A stretch of DNA of 64,000 nucleotides from Anabaena sphaerica FACHB-251. Its GTDB lineage: Bacteria; Cyanobacteriota; Cyanobacteriia; Cyanobacteriales; Nostocaceae. A program made the translations under genes and the position numbers. Below are positions 45,814-55,693 of the stretch, piece after piece (the first letter of the stretch is position 1; the number at the start of each line of letters is the position of its first letter). Location: the NCBI RefSeq assembly GCF_014696825.1, contig NZ_JACJQU010000008.1, forward strand, positions 124,001-188,000. The letters are read 5' to 3'. Below the pieces are notes generated by a model, which saw only the letters and a program-made list of their open reading frames with translations, was not told where the DNA came from and ran no database searches.

Positions 45814-46530
45814 TTACCAAGCTATTGGTTGACGATCTCTAAAAAAGTTACCCGTAGCACTTCCATCGGGAAGAGTCGCTAACCAAATAATAGTATCAAC
45901 TCCTTCTTCTAGGGTACGGGGAGCTTCTGAACCTCCCATATCAGTTTTTACCCATCCAGGACAAACGGAATTAACTAAAATATTATTGATTTGCAATTCA
46001 TTTGCCAACATCCGCGTGAGAGCATTTAACGCAGTTTTGGAAAGACGATATCCAGGATAACCACCGTCCATGTGTGTTAATTGTCCCATCCCAGAAGAAA
46101 CATTAACAATTCGTCCATATTTTTGTTTTTTCATCAATGTAACTAAAGCCTTACTGACTCGAAACACACCATAAACATTAGTTTCCATTGTTTTTTGTAA
46201 TGTTTCTATCGGAGTATCAAAAATGCTATTTCCTTCATCTCTTGAATCTATCGCGATACCTGCATTATTGATTAAAACATCCAGTTGTCCAAATTCTTCT
46301 TGAATGAAATCTGCTAATTGTTGGCAACTTTCATCACTGGTGACATCTAACGGATAAAATGTGATATTTAATCCTTCATTTTGTAAGATTTGCGTTGCCT
46401 TTTGACCTTTTGCTTCATCTCGACTGGTGAGAATTACATGATATCCTATTTTAGCTAATTGCCGAGATGCTTCAAATCCTAAACCGCGATTTGCACCAGT
46501 GACAACAGCTAATTTTTTGGTACTGTTCAT
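45814..46530 (-). CDS. Short-chain dehydrogenase
   Basis: This 238-residue SDR is likely NADP-dependent (TGANRGLGFEASRQL with the SRDEAKG basic stretch after beta-2). It also has LINNAGIAI, NVSSGMGQLT, and YPGYRLSKTALN with catalytic Tyr and Lys. The C-terminus GNFFRDRQPIAW resembles carbonyl-reductase-like proteins annotated in cyanobacteria. It is 29 bp downstream of another SDR gene on the same strand, so the two may be co-transcribed. Confidence 0.85.
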   Translation of the reverse strand: MNSTKKLAVVTGANRGLGFEASRQLAKIGYHVILTSRDEAKGQKATQILQNEGLNITFYPLDVTSDESCQQLADFIQEEFGQLDVLINNAGIAIDSRDEGNSIFDTPIETLQKTMETNVYGVFRVSKALVTLMKKQKYGRIVNVSSGMGQLTHMDGGYPGYRLSKTALNALTRMLANELQINNILVNSVCPGWVKTDMGGSEAPRTLEEGVDTIIWLATLPDGSATGNFFRDRQPIAW

Positions 46531-46559
46531 GCTAATTTTTTCCTGAATAGTGAGGTGAT

Positions 46560-47333
46560 TTACAACTTTCTATTTACTAAAGTTGCACTAGCTTGGTCAA
46601 CTGGCATAAGTATGATTTCGTTAATATTAACGTGATTAGGTCTGGTGGCACAGAAAAATATTACATCAGCCACATCATCAGCAGTAAGGGGAGTAACACC
46701 TTCATAAACTTTTTTAGCTCGTTCTGTATCCCCATGAAAGCGCACTTCACTAAATTCTGTTTCCACCATACCGGGGTCAACGGAAGTCACACGCACAGGA
46801 GTACCTAACAAATCTTGTTTTAAGCCTTCAGTAATGGCTTTGACTGCGGCTTTTGTGCCACAATAAACATTACCACCGGGGTAAGTTTGATGTCCCGCAA
46901 TGGAACCGATGTTAATTACATGACCATGACCACGCGCAACCATACCGGGGACGACGTAGCGGGTAAGGTAGAGTAAACCTTTGATATTAGTATCAATCAT
47001 TTCTTCCCAGTCTTGAAAGTCACCTTCATGCAGTTTATCTAAACCGCGACTTAAACCAGCGTTGTTGATTAAAATATCAATTTCTGACCATTCGGGGGGT
47101 AAATTATTTATAGCAGATTCGACGGATGAGCGATCGCACACATCTAACTGGAGTAAATGAGTTTCTACACCATATAATTTATTTAGTTCCCATGCTTTTT
47201 CTTCCAACTTTTCCAAGCGTCGTGCTGCTAAAATCAGTTTGGCATTTTCACGCGCAAAGGCTTTAGCGCAAGCTGCACCAATTCCGCTACTTGCACCGGT
47301 GATTAATATAGTTTGGGTGTTGAGAGCAATCAT
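46560..47333 (-). CDS. Short-chain dehydrogenase, YdfG/serine dehydrogenase type
   Basis: The 257 residues show ITGASSGIGAACAKAFARE, LAARRLEKLEE (NADP preference from the Arg pair), LINNAGLSRG, INIGSIAGHQTYPGG and YCGTKAAVKAI. The C-terminal NHVNINEIILMPVDQAS is characteristic of YdfG-like enzymes acting on 3-hydroxy acids such as serine or malonic semialdehyde. The true substrate is not determined. It is the first gene of a two-SDR run. Confidence 0.86.
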   Translation of the reverse strand: MIALNTQTILITGASSGIGAACAKAFARENAKLILAARRLEKLEEKAWELNKLYGVETHLLQLDVCDRSSVESAINNLPPEWSEIDILINNAGLSRGLDKLHEGDFQDWEEMIDTNIKGLLYLTRYVVPGMVARGHGHVINIGSIAGHQTYPGGNVYCGTKAAVKAITEGLKQDLLGTPVRVTSVDPGMVETEFSEVRFHGDTERAKKVYEGVTPLTADDVADVIFFCATRPNHVNINEIILMPVDQASATLVNRKL

Positions 47334-47449
47334 TTTTAGTAGTTTTGTGGGTTATATTTTTTTATATCATGTAAAGGTGTAAAAGTAATGGAGTTAAGCT
47401 AGTTTATGCGGTGATATCCGCTAACTCTCTTATAACCTAGCAAGCAATA

Positions 47450-47545
47450 TTGACCTCTCCCCCAACCCCTCTCCGACGCGGAGAGGGGAGTAAGATTTCT
47501 CCCCCTTCCCTTGTAGGGAAGGGGGTTGGGGGGTTAGGTTAGTAT
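47450..47545. repeat. Pyrimidine/purine-rich dispersed hairpin repeat
   Basis: The sequence CTCCCCCAACCCCTCTCC is followed by CGGAGAGGGGAG and then by CTCCCCCTTCCCTTGTAGGG with AAGGGGGTTGGGGG. These make two nested hairpins (CCCCTCTCCG/CGGAGAGGGG and CCCTTCCCT/AGGGAAGGG). This is a common intergenic repeat type in Nostocales and could end either flanking transcript. Confidence 0.6.
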
Positions 47546-47569
47546 GTGTTGGGATAATTAAAATTTATT

Positions 47570-48931
47570 CTAAAGTGTCAAAGGTTTGCTACAAGCTATT
47601 AAAACTTTTCTAGCTATAAATTGAACCAATTCAATATCATATCCTAGCTTTTGAGCTTCTTTTGAAAATGGTAAAATTATATCTGGTTTACTGCTTTTTT
47701 GCGATGATTTTGTATGAACGATTTTACATCGTATTTTATAAATCCTATTAGCAGTTTCATTGATTATATCTGCATTTTGACTCTCTACCGAAATTTTTTC
47801 TGATGTAATTTCTTTGTATTTAGTCTTAAAAAAGTCTGTCCTTTCTGGATATTCCTTAAAAAAATTTATTAATTCTTGATTACTTAAACTGTGTTCAATT
47901 GCCGCTTTTAAAGCTTCTTGCTCATTTATCTCATAATCTTTATCTTTGAGTAGAGGCTTAAGTTCTTCAATTAGTCCATGTACTTTACCATCAGTATTTT
48001 GATGAAATGATGGATCTTTAAATGTTCTCTTTATTAATTCTGATGCTTTTTGTGCAGAAAATTTAGGAAAATAGAACTCAATTACTTGATAATAGCCTAA
48101 GTATTGTAAAAGTGGCATTTCTTTTGCTGTACTTGCGTACCAATACAAAGACATAGCATCTGTATCATATTCATATGTATGAAAAACAAGATAGTTTTTT
48201 CTATATCGGCTATATTTATTTTGAGTATCTTTTTCAATAGATAAGTACATCGAAATACCAGTTAACATATCTAATTGAAAAAATACAGCATTTGCAACTT
48301 TTTCTAAAATATTCTGAGCATAGTCATGACGTGAAACATCCACTCCATCTATCCGAAAAGTTAATACTTCAGGTAATTTAATACGTTTTAATAATGAAGA
48401 TTCTGGTAATCGAATAGCTTCTAAAACTGAAAATATATTTGTACTAGACCCAATAGATAATTTTATATTTTCTGTCTGATCTTCACTAAACTTAATTTTA
48501 ATCCTTGATTCATCTGATATTTCGTGTTTTGGGTCGAATTCCTCCGAATCTTCATCATGGCTTACTGTTGGTATTTTCAATGCACTTCTTAATCTGTTAT
48601 AAAATGTTTTTGTTGCCAAAGAACCTAATAGATTTCCACCACCAAATCGAATTGATGCTTCAATATAACTATCTTCTGGTGAATAAAAAGCTTGGTATTT
48701 GCTAATACTATGAATATTTTCAAAAGGAATAGATAGCAGTAATTTTGCTATATCTACATCTTTTATAGTAAGATTCTTAGTGTCTCTTCCGGCTTTTAGC
48801 TTGACTATAATTCCATCACTAATAGTTGCTGGATTTATTTGCTCTGTTTGAAGATTAGCTTTATTACACCGGTCTAAAATTTCTGAAAATACTGAATTAT
48901 CAATCCCTGATTTTGTAGTCATATTCAACAC
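47570..48931 (-). CDS. Uncharacterised protein with C-terminal HEPN-like motif
   Basis: The 453-residue protein is AT-rich in codon use and matches no family I can name. The C-terminal region contains IYKIRCKIVHTK, where Arg401 and His406 give the R-x4-H motif of HEPN ribonuclease domains (as in ApeA/DUF4145-type proteins). The N-terminal 300 residues look like a mixed alpha/beta region with an aromatic-rich patch (LVFHTYEYDTDAMSLYWYAS). HEPN proteins often act in anti-phage or toxin systems. The neighbouring RelE-type pair supports an accessory locus, but function is inferred. Confidence 0.55.
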   Translation of the reverse strand: MLNMTTKSGIDNSVFSEILDRCNKANLQTEQINPATISDGIIVKLKAGRDTKNLTIKDVDIAKLLLSIPFENIHSISKYQAFYSPEDSYIEASIRFGGGNLLGSLATKTFYNRLRSALKIPTVSHDEDSEEFDPKHEISDESRIKIKFSEDQTENIKLSIGSSTNIFSVLEAIRLPESSLLKRIKLPEVLTFRIDGVDVSRHDYAQNILEKVANAVFFQLDMLTGISMYLSIEKDTQNKYSRYRKNYLVFHTYEYDTDAMSLYWYASTAKEMPLLQYLGYYQVIEFYFPKFSAQKASELIKRTFKDPSFHQNTDGKVHGLIEELKPLLKDKDYEINEQEALKAAIEHSLSNQELINFFKEYPERTDFFKTKYKEITSEKISVESQNADIINETANRIYKIRCKIVHTKSSQKSSKPDIILPFSKEAQKLGYDIELVQFIARKVLIACSKPLTL

Positions 48932-49030
48932 AAAGAAAGCAAAACATATAGTATAAAATATAACTTAACCTGTTAATGCTTTGTACTTCTTGAAGTTTAA
49001 CTATTATTTAATTATTTAGTCTGGTACAGA

Positions 49031-49130
49031 AGGTGAGTCCATCCAGACCCACCCTAACCTAAAATTATACCAAAGCTGCTTCTCCTTACTAATTACCCTA
49101 CCCTCATCCTCAAAACCAAGAATTTGATCA
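49031..49130. repeat. Duplicate of the acnB 3' end (copy A)
   Basis: This 100-bp stretch is about 88 percent identical, in the same orientation, to 49615-49717, which contains the last 23 codons of acnB and its downstream sequence. Read leftward it still encodes [18 protein letters not shown] but then loses the frame. The toxin-antitoxin cassette lies exactly between the two copies. Confidence 0.85.
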
Positions 49131-49325
49131 CGTTAACAACATACTTTTCACATCTTCTAAAGACATTGAAACACAATCTTTTTCTTCTTCCTTAGCATCA
49201 CGCAAATCCCTTAAATCTTCCAAATCTTCTAACAATTCCTTAATCTTCAAAAATTCCTCATAAGGTAATACAGCGAATTGTTTTTCACCATTTTTTATTA
49301 AAAACTCAGGATGTAATTCAATCAT
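49128..49325 (-). CDS. Antitoxin of RelE-type pair
   Basis: The 65 residues are acidic. The opening HPEFLIKNGEKQFAVLPYEE resembles Phd/YefM or RelB-type antitoxins, and an acidic helix follows (LEDLEDLRDLRDAKEEEKD). It lies 14 bp downstream of the toxin gene, so the order is toxin first, as in higBA-like pairs. Its TGA stop is formed by the outermost bases of the acnB 3'-end duplicate. Confidence 0.7.
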   Translation of the reverse strand: MIELHPEFLIKNGEKQFAVLPYEEFLKIKELLEDLEDLRDLRDAKEEEKDCVSMSLEDVKSMLLT

Positions 49326-49339
49326 TCTTTAACCTCCTC

Positions 49340-49588
49340 TTACTCATAAGCTTTACTACGATGCTTAACCCTATACACGATTATAGTTTGTTCTTCTAAT
49401 TCAAACAAAACTCGATAATCACCAACTCTTAAACGATATTCTGGAGTAAAATTTGTTAAGCGTTTCACATCTCCTTGGAAATCATCTTGCATTGCTTCAA
49501 TTTTATTGATAATACGTTCTCTGTCATTTACAGGAATTTTCTGTAAATCTTTAATCGCTTTGGGTTTAAATTCTATTTGGTACTGCAC
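49340..49588 (-). CDS. RelE/ParE-family toxin
   Basis: The 82 residues have the RelE fold pattern: YQIEFKPKAIKDLQKIP, DRERIINKIEAM, VKRLTNFTPEYRLRVGDYRV and a basic C-terminal strand YRVKHRSKAYE. The conserved Arg/Lys residues of mRNA-cleaving RelE proteins are present. It is the upstream gene of the pair and starts 27 bp beyond the acnB-proximal repeat copy. Confidence 0.85.
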   Translation of the reverse strand: MQYQIEFKPKAIKDLQKIPVNDRERIINKIEAMQDDFQGDVKRLTNFTPEYRLRVGDYRVLFELEEQTIIVYRVKHRSKAYE

Positions 49589-49614
49589 ATATTTTAACCT
49601 TTTTCAAAACATTA

Positions 49615-49717
49615 AGGTGAGTCCATGCGGACCCACCCTAACCAAAATTACACCAAAGCCGCCTGTTCCTCCTTAGAAATTACCCTACCTTCATCCTCAA
49701 AACCAACAATTTGATCA
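49615..49717. repeat. acnB 3' end, functional repeat copy B
   Basis: This is the acnB-proximal partner of the repeat at 49031-49130. It covers the C-terminal coding part of acnB ([20 protein letters not shown]) and about 33 bp downstream (GTGGGTCCGCATGGACTCAC on the complement). Differences between the copies are single bases and a 3-base indel. Confidence 0.85.
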
Positions 49718-52278
49718 AAGTTCAAATACCGATACAAATTATCAGCAAAAGGATGAATTCTCTCCGCAACAATATCCATATATTCCTGCACATTAGGAAT
49801 ACGTCCCAACAACGCACAAACTGCTGCTAATTCCGCCGAACCTAAATACACCTGAGCGCCTTTTCCCATGCGATTATTGAAGTTACGAGTCGAGGTAGAA
49901 AACACAGTTGTGTTATCATCAACTCGCGCCTGATTTCCCATACATAAACTGCATCCGGGAATCTCAGTTCTCGCATTTGCATTGACGAAAACATTATAAA
50001 CACCTTCTTCCTTTAATTGGTGTTCATCCATGCGAGTTGGAGGCGCTATCCACAATCTAGCTTTTACCTCACCTGCACCTTCTAAAACCTTCGCAGTTGC
50101 CCGATAATGTCCGATATTTGTCATACAAGAACCAACAAATACTTCTTGTACAGGATCATTGGCAACTTCCGATAATAACTTAACATTATCTGGATCATTA
50201 GGAGCAGCTACAATTGGTTCTTTGATTTCACTTAAATCAATTTCAATTATTTCTGCATATTCCGCATCTGCATCGGCTGACATTAACACAGGATTTGCTA
50301 ACCATTCTTCCATTTTCGCCACACGACGCATAATGGTTCGCTCATCATGATAACCCCGTGCTACCATGTTTTTTAACAGGGCAATATTGGAACGCAAATA
50401 TTCGGCAATTGTTTCTTCACTCAACTTAATTGTACAACCTGCACAAGAACGTTCTGCGGAAGCGTCGGTTAATTCAAAAGCTTGTTCAACTTTCAAATCT
50501 GGTAAACCTTCAATTTCCAAAATTTTGCCAGAGAAGACGTTTTTCTTGTTCTGTTTCTCTACTGTTAACAAACCTTTTTGCATTGCTACATAAGGAATTG
50601 CATTAACAATATCTCTCAATGTAATTCCTGGTTGCAATTCTCCTTTAAATCTTACCAAAACTGATTCTGGCATATCCAAAGGCATCACACCCAAAGCACC
50701 AGCAAACGCAACTAAACCAGAACCCGCAGGAAAGGATATTCCTAATGGGAAGCGGGTGTGTGAATCTCCACCTGTTCCCACGGTGTCGGGTAATAACATC
50801 CGGTTTAACCAAGAGTGGATGATACCATCACCAGGACGCAAAGCCACACCACCACGAGATGAGATGAAGTCTGGTAATTCCTGATGGGTTTTGATGTCCA
50901 CCGGTTTGGGATAAGCTGCGGTGTGACAGAAACTCTGCATTACTAAGTCTGCACTGAAACCTAAACAAGCTAGTTCTTTTAACTCATCCCTAGTCATGGG
51001 TCCTGTAGTGTCCTGAGAACCCACTGTAGTCATGATTGGTTCGCAAGATGTCCCCGGACGTACCCCAGGTAAACCACAGGCTTTCCCGACCATTTTCTGC
51101 GCCAATGTGTAGCCTTTTCCGGTGTCGGCTGGGGCTTGGGGACGGATAAATAAATCGCTGGGTGCTAAACCTAATGCTTGACGGGTTTTGTCGGTTAGGG
51201 TACGTCCAATTAATAGGGGGATGCGTCCACCAGCGCGAACTTCGTCTAAAATGGTGTCAGGTTTGAGGCTGAAGGTAGAAATAACTTCCCCTGCTGCGTT
51301 GGTAATTTCGCCTTTGTAGGGATAGATGGTGATAACGTCACCGGTTTCCATTTTGGTGACATCGCATTGTATGGGTAATGCACCGGCATCTTCGGCTGTG
51401 TTAAAAAAGATAGGAGCGATCGCACTTCCTAATATATAACCCCCAGCCCGTTTGTTGGGAACAAAGGGTATATCATTTCCCAAATGCCATAATACAGAAT
51501 TGATTGCAGACTTACGAGAGGAACCGGTTCCGACAACATCACCGACATAAGCAACAGGATGTCCTTTTTTCTTCAACTCTGCAATGGTTTCTAAACTTCC
51601 CGGTTGACGGGTTTCTAACATTGCTAAAGCGTGAAGGGGAATATCAGGTCTAGTTGTGGCGTGGGTTGCGGGTGATAAGTCGTCGGTGTTGGTTTCTCCT
51701 GGAACTTTAAAAACCGTAACGGTGATACCTTCGGGTAAAGTGGGACGAGAGGTAAACCATTCTGCTTCTGCCCAAGAGTCTACCACTCTTTTAGCGTAGG
51801 GGTTGGTTTTTGATAATTCCAAAACATCATGGAAAGCATCATACACCAACAAAATTTTACTCAAAGCGGCGGCGGCGTATGCGGCTATAGGTTCTTTTCC
51901 TTCCCCTCCCATGACCAGAGGTGTTTCGGAAGATGTAGACATGGAAACGGTAGCAACTTGCAGCAAATTAATTAAAGACTGCACATTGTAACCACCTACC
52001 ATTGTTCCCAGCAATTCCACGGCTTCTATAGATGAAATTAAGGGACTGGTAACTTCTCTTTTAGCAATAGCAGTAAGAAACCCAGCTTTCACATAAGCTG
52101 CTTGGTCTACTCCAGGAGGAATGCGATCGCGTAATAAATTTAATAATACCTCTTCTTCACCTTTAGGTGGATTTTTCAGTAATTCACATAATGCTGATGT
52201 TTGTTGTGCGTCTAAAGGTAAGGGGGGAATACCTAGTTGTGCGCGTTCTTGGGTGTGTTGACGATATTCTTGTAGCAT
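49648..52278 (-). CDS. acnB: Bifunctional aconitate hydratase 2 / 2-methylisocitrate dehydratase
   Basis: AcnB interconverts citrate and isocitrate and can dehydrate 2-methylisocitrate. The 876 residues follow the B-type order: an N-terminal HEAT-like domain (1-160), then the swivel domain (about 165-385, with [16 protein letters not shown]), then the catalytic domains. Fe-S cysteines appear in [10 protein letters not shown] and [13 protein letters not shown], and substrate contacts in [11 protein letters not shown]. The C-terminus lies inside the duplicated sequence next to the toxin-antitoxin cassette but is complete. Confidence 0.96.
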   Translation of the reverse strand: MLQEYRQHTQERAQLGIPPLPLDAQQTSALCELLKNPPKGEEEVLLNLLRDRIPPGVDQAAYVKAGFLTAIAKREVTSPLISSIEAVELLGTMVGGYNVQSLINLLQVATVSMSTSSETPLVMGGEGKEPIAAYAAAALSKILLVYDAFHDVLELSKTNPYAKRVVDSWAEAEWFTSRPTLPEGITVTVFKVPGETNTDDLSPATHATTRPDIPLHALAMLETRQPGSLETIAELKKKGHPVAYVGDVVGTGSSRKSAINSVLWHLGNDIPFVPNKRAGGYILGSAIAPIFFNTAEDAGALPIQCDVTKMETGDVITIYPYKGEITNAAGEVISTFSLKPDTILDEVRAGGRIPLLIGRTLTDKTRQALGLAPSDLFIRPQAPADTGKGYTLAQKMVGKACGLPGVRPGTSCEPIMTTVGSQDTTGPMTRDELKELACLGFSADLVMQSFCHTAAYPKPVDIKTHQELPDFISSRGGVALRPGDGIIHSWLNRMLLPDTVGTGGDSHTRFPLGISFPAGSGLVAFAGALGVMPLDMPESVLVRFKGELQPGITLRDIVNAIPYVAMQKGLLTVEKQNKKNVFSGKILEIEGLPDLKVEQAFELTDASAERSCAGCTIKLSEETIAEYLRSNIALLKNMVARGYHDERTIMRRVAKMEEWLANPVLMSADADAEYAEIIEIDLSEIKEPIVAAPNDPDNVKLLSEVANDPVQEVFVGSCMTNIGHYRATAKVLEGAGEVKARLWIAPPTRMDEHQLKEEGVYNVFVNANARTEIPGCSLCMGNQARVDDNTTVFSTSTRNFNNRMGKGAQVYLGSAELAAVCALLGRIPNVQEYMDIVAERIHPFADNLYRYLNFDQIVGFEDEGRVISKEEQAALV

Positions 52279-52472
52279 GGTTTCGGCTATTCTCCTCTAA
52301 TGTCTTGTTTTCTTTATTTTATTGTAAAGGAATTGTTACAGGAGTTACGAATGGACGGAATTTGTTAGAAATAACAATTTATTAATTTACAGATTATGGT
52401 ATTGAGTGGAAGGTTTGATATAGGTTATTATGGTTACATAATACATTTTTGGTTTTAAAAAATCATTAATAT

Positions 52473-53705
52473 ATGATAGATAAGGTGGGCATTTTTTTAG
52501 ATATTGAAAATCTCGCTGGTTGGCTTAAATTAGATGGAGGAGAAACGCTACTTGATAGAGCTAGTGAATTAGGTAGTGTTGTAGTTCGTCGTGCTTATGG
52601 TGATTTTAGTTTAGCATCTGTTAGTAAAAGACAGTCTGAATTGAATTTATTAGGATTTGAGTTTGTTCATGTTTATCATCCAGTTAAAGGGAAAAATTCT
52701 GCTGATATACAAATTGTAGTTGATGTAATGGAATATTTAACAAGAGTTCCTGATCTTCAATGGTTTGTATTAGCTACAGGTGATGCTGATTTTTCTCCAT
52801 TATTTAGAAGATTAAAAGAGTTAGGAAAATCTGTTGTTGGAATTGGTCCAAAATCTAAATTAAGCGAAGTTGTCAAAAAATCGTGTAACCGCTTTATTTA
52901 TACAGATACAAATGTTGCAGACATTGACATAACTACATTTTCTATAAACAATAAAGAACTGCAAGAATCTTCTTTAGAACTATTAGAAAAGATTTTAAAT
53001 AGAAATACTGATGAAATTGCTGTATCTGTGCTTAAAACAGCAATTTTAGAACTTGATCCTTCATTTGATGAAAGAAATTTTGGTTATTCAAAATTTTTAT
53101 CATTCTTAAAAAGTGTTCCTGATATTGTTAGTTTAAGATTAGATAAACAAAAAACAACTTGGTTTGCTAAATCAGCAGAAGATAATAATGATGAAATAAA
53201 AATTTCATCTGAAGATCAAAACAATCAAAACCAAAATATACAACTACAACCTACACCGGATTTATATAAACGATTATTAAAGAAAATTGGATTACGATTA
53301 TGCAAGAAAAAATTACTATGTGAAGCTTTTGTCAAACTCAATCAAAAGTTTAAAGATAAATTTAGCATATCAGAACAACTGGAATTTTTATTTGATACAT
53401 TTGATAATCTTTATAGTCGTGGAGAAATTAGAGCAGCTTCTTTTCTTCTTTATAAATCTGGTTATATTTTTAAAAATGAAGATGTAAATGATACAGCTAA
53501 TTTATCCTTAGCAACAACTTATTCTCAAGAAGAGATACTTATAAAAATTGACAAAATTATTTTATCACACATTTATTATCAATGTAAAAATAAAAATACC
53601 AAATTTATCACTGATTTATGTATATCTTTAATGATGAGTAATTTATTTAAAAATAAGATTAAAATTCAAGAGTTTATCTCCCAATGTAAATTAGATCAGA
53701 AGTAA
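52473..53705 (+). CDS. NYN-domain (PIN-like) protein with OST-HTH/LOTUS domain
   Basis: The 410 residues carry a NYN nuclease-like domain at the N-terminus: VGIFLDIENLAGWL (Asp, Asn), KGKNSADIQIVVDVMEYL (Asp) and WFVLATGDADFSPLFRRL (paired Asp). A LOTUS-type RNA-binding segment follows at about 165-235 (VSVLKTAILELDPSFDERNF). The C-terminal 170 residues are charged and AT-rich, with no recognised domain. NYN-LOTUS proteins (LabA/MARF1-like) process or bind RNA. The gene is isolated between acnB and a methyltransferase gene. Confidence 0.85.
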   Translation: MIDKVGIFLDIENLAGWLKLDGGETLLDRASELGSVVVRRAYGDFSLASVSKRQSELNLLGFEFVHVYHPVKGKNSADIQIVVDVMEYLTRVPDLQWFVLATGDADFSPLFRRLKELGKSVVGIGPKSKLSEVVKKSCNRFIYTDTNVADIDITTFSINNKELQESSLELLEKILNRNTDEIAVSVLKTAILELDPSFDERNFGYSKFLSFLKSVPDIVSLRLDKQKTTWFAKSAEDNNDEIKISSEDQNNQNQNIQLQPTPDLYKRLLKKIGLRLCKKKLLCEAFVKLNQKFKDKFSISEQLEFLFDTFDNLYSRGEIRAASFLLYKSGYIFKNEDVNDTANLSLATTYSQEEILIKIDKIILSHIYYQCKNKNTKFITDLCISLMMSNLFKNKIKIQEFISQCKLDQK

Positions 53706-53822
53706 CTTAATCACTCAAAATCTCATTACCAACAATAACTACATCCTGGACATCCTGATTCAGACAATACCCAAATTAGCTACAATATAAATAACAAAAT
53801 TGCCTCTACACTTACTTTACCA

Positions 53823-54776
53823 ATGAATACAAAAATCAAACCAGACTGGGCCGGACAAGGTTTACTTTCTCAGTTTGTCAATCTACTGATTAATACCAAA
53901 CCTATCTACAGTTTGATGAAACAACAAGCTAGACAAGTAATAATTAAAACAGCCGAAAAAAACGGTGTTCCTTGGCGTAAAAATTACGAGAACCTAGAAG
54001 CATCAGGAATAAAAGAAAAGCTGACAGAACTTGTTAATCCCAATGTAGTTTATCCAGATTACTACAAAGTTCCTTTTCATGCCTATAGTGAAGGTAATCT
54101 TTGCTGGAAAGCAGCTTTTGAAGCCCCCAGTGCTACCTATTCTATGGGACTACGGGTATGGGCAAAAGAGAAAATCACCTGGCAAACTGCACACCACAGA
54201 TTAAGGTCAAGTTTTCACGAAGTTTTAGGCAATTACGTCACTCAAGATGTGCAAGATATTCTAGACATTGGCTGTTCAGTTGGTATTTCAACTTTAGCAA
54301 TACACCGCTATTATCAACAAAAACAAAATCATCCAGTTAACACAGTGGGTTTAGATTTATCTCCCTATATGTTGAGTGTTGCTAAACAATTAGATATTGA
54401 TAATGAAATATCCCAATGGTTACACGTTCAAGCAGAAAATACAGGATTACCTAATGAGTCTTTTGACTTAATAACTCTTCAGTTTGTCACTCATGAACTT
54501 CCTGGTTTTGCGAGTAAAGCTATTTTCCAAGAAGCATTACGCTTACTCCGTACTGGTGGTTGTTTTGCTATTGTAGATAATAACCCTAAATCACCTGTAA
54601 TTCAAAATTTACCTCCTGTACTATTTACACTGATGAAAAGTACAGAACCTTGGTCTGATGAATACTATATGTTTGATATAGAAGGGACTTTACATACTGT
54701 AGGTTTTGAGGTACTAACGACCGTTTCTACTGACCCACGACACCGTGCTATAGTCGCTAAAAAACCGACTTTGTAA
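53823..54776 (+). CDS. Class I SAM-dependent methyltransferase
   Basis: This 317-residue protein has a 140-residue N-terminal extension and a Rossmann methyltransferase core. Motif I is ILDIGCSVGISTLAIH, motif II is NTVGLDLSPYMLSVA, and LITLQFVTHELPGFA is the post-motif segment. The extension (YPDYYKVPFHAYSEGNLCWK) recurs in cyanobacterial hypothetical methyltransferases. The acceptor is unknown. Confidence 0.82.
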   Translation: MNTKIKPDWAGQGLLSQFVNLLINTKPIYSLMKQQARQVIIKTAEKNGVPWRKNYENLEASGIKEKLTELVNPNVVYPDYYKVPFHAYSEGNLCWKAAFEAPSATYSMGLRVWAKEKITWQTAHHRLRSSFHEVLGNYVTQDVQDILDIGCSVGISTLAIHRYYQQKQNHPVNTVGLDLSPYMLSVAKQLDIDNEISQWLHVQAENTGLPNESFDLITLQFVTHELPGFASKAIFQEALRLLRTGGCFAIVDNNPKSPVIQNLPPVLFTLMKSTEPWSDEYYMFDIEGTLHTVGFEVLTTVSTDPRHRAIVAKKPTL

Positions 54777-55003
54777 AAGTTTAGTTAGTGGGGAAAAATT
54801 TTTATTTATCCCTACTTTTAGCTTAACTGATTTTAAAAAACTTAGCGTTCTAACCCCATCCTGTAAATCCTTAAATACGGTAAATCCTGATATGGCTACG
54901 CCACGCTATCAGACAATTAAACATCAATTAACTTTAAATATAACGTAGTTCATTACATTTCATTACCGCACCCTACTAGCTTAATAAATATTCAATTTTT
55001 AGC
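54777..55003. other. Intergenic region with dispersed repeats
   Basis: There is no gene here. Bases 54855-54890 carry an inverted copy of the GGATTTACAGGATTAA-type repeat. Bases 54893-54912 carry a GCTACGCCACGCTATCAGAC repeat, related to the copy at 7168. Confidence 0.5.
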
Positions 55004-55393
55004 TTACATCTGAAAACCCAAGCTTTTCATTAATTCCATCAAAGAAACCCCATGCAAGTTAGCCAAATCTGCTAAATATTCAAAGCGATGTGCTTGCAGT
55101 TTATCTATCTGTTCACTCAGACGTAATAACTCTCTATACTCCTGATATGTCAGATTTTCTTCGTCTGCTTTAGCTAATAATTGATTGTAATAACTATGAG
55201 CATCACAAGAAACATCCTGATTATTTTTTAGTAAGGATTCTGCTTCATCTTTTAGCAATTTAGCAGATTTTCTTTGGGTATGCAAAATAATCACTTGAGA
55301 TACAAATTTTTCTAAATCAGGCTGGTTTAACTGCTCAACAGCCTTGAGCAATTCTTCTGAAGATAATTGAAGTTCAAGTTTGACTGTTGACAT
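55004..55393 (-). CDS. Conserved hypothetical protein
   Basis: The 129-residue, mostly helical, charged protein begins STVKLELQLSSEELLKAVEQ. A C-terminal stretch, LANLHGVSLMELMKSLGFQ, resembles DNA-binding or dimerising tails of small regulators. I chose the ATG at 55393 over the longer frame to 55504, whose extra residues are hydrophobic and lack conservation signs. Similar proteins are common unknowns in Nostocales. Confidence 0.6.
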   Translation of the reverse strand: MSTVKLELQLSSEELLKAVEQLNQPDLEKFVSQVIILHTQRKSAKLLKDEAESLLKNNQDVSCDAHSYYNQLLAKADEENLTYQEYRELLRLSEQIDKLQAHRFEYLADLANLHGVSLMELMKSLGFQM

Positions 55394-55603
55394 TGTTAAA
55401 GTCTCACCAGCTAATTTTTTAAAATCTACCAATAGGCTGATGACAATAAGTATATATGGGAACAAGAATATGTGCAAGTCATCCTTTAAATTAAAACCAA
55501 TCAAAAGGCATATCCACAGACAAAAAATGTTAATTAAAGTTAAGTTTTTATAACAAATATTAAAGTTTGCTCAGATACTTTAAAATGCTCAAGAGTTAGA
55601 GTT

Positions 55604-55636
55604 AGATCCCCGACTTCTTTAAGAAGTCGGGGATCT
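55604..55636. repeat. Palindromic hairpin repeat, copy 5
   Basis: AGATCCCCGACTTCTT and AAGAAGTCGGGGATCT form a perfect 16-bp stem with a one-base centre, identical in arms to the copy at 32805. It stands alone, well away from any stop codon. Confidence 0.8.
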
Positions 55637-55693
55637 GGCATATTTACCCGCAGGTAGTGGATATGAACTTTGACACTCCCACAGACATAACTT

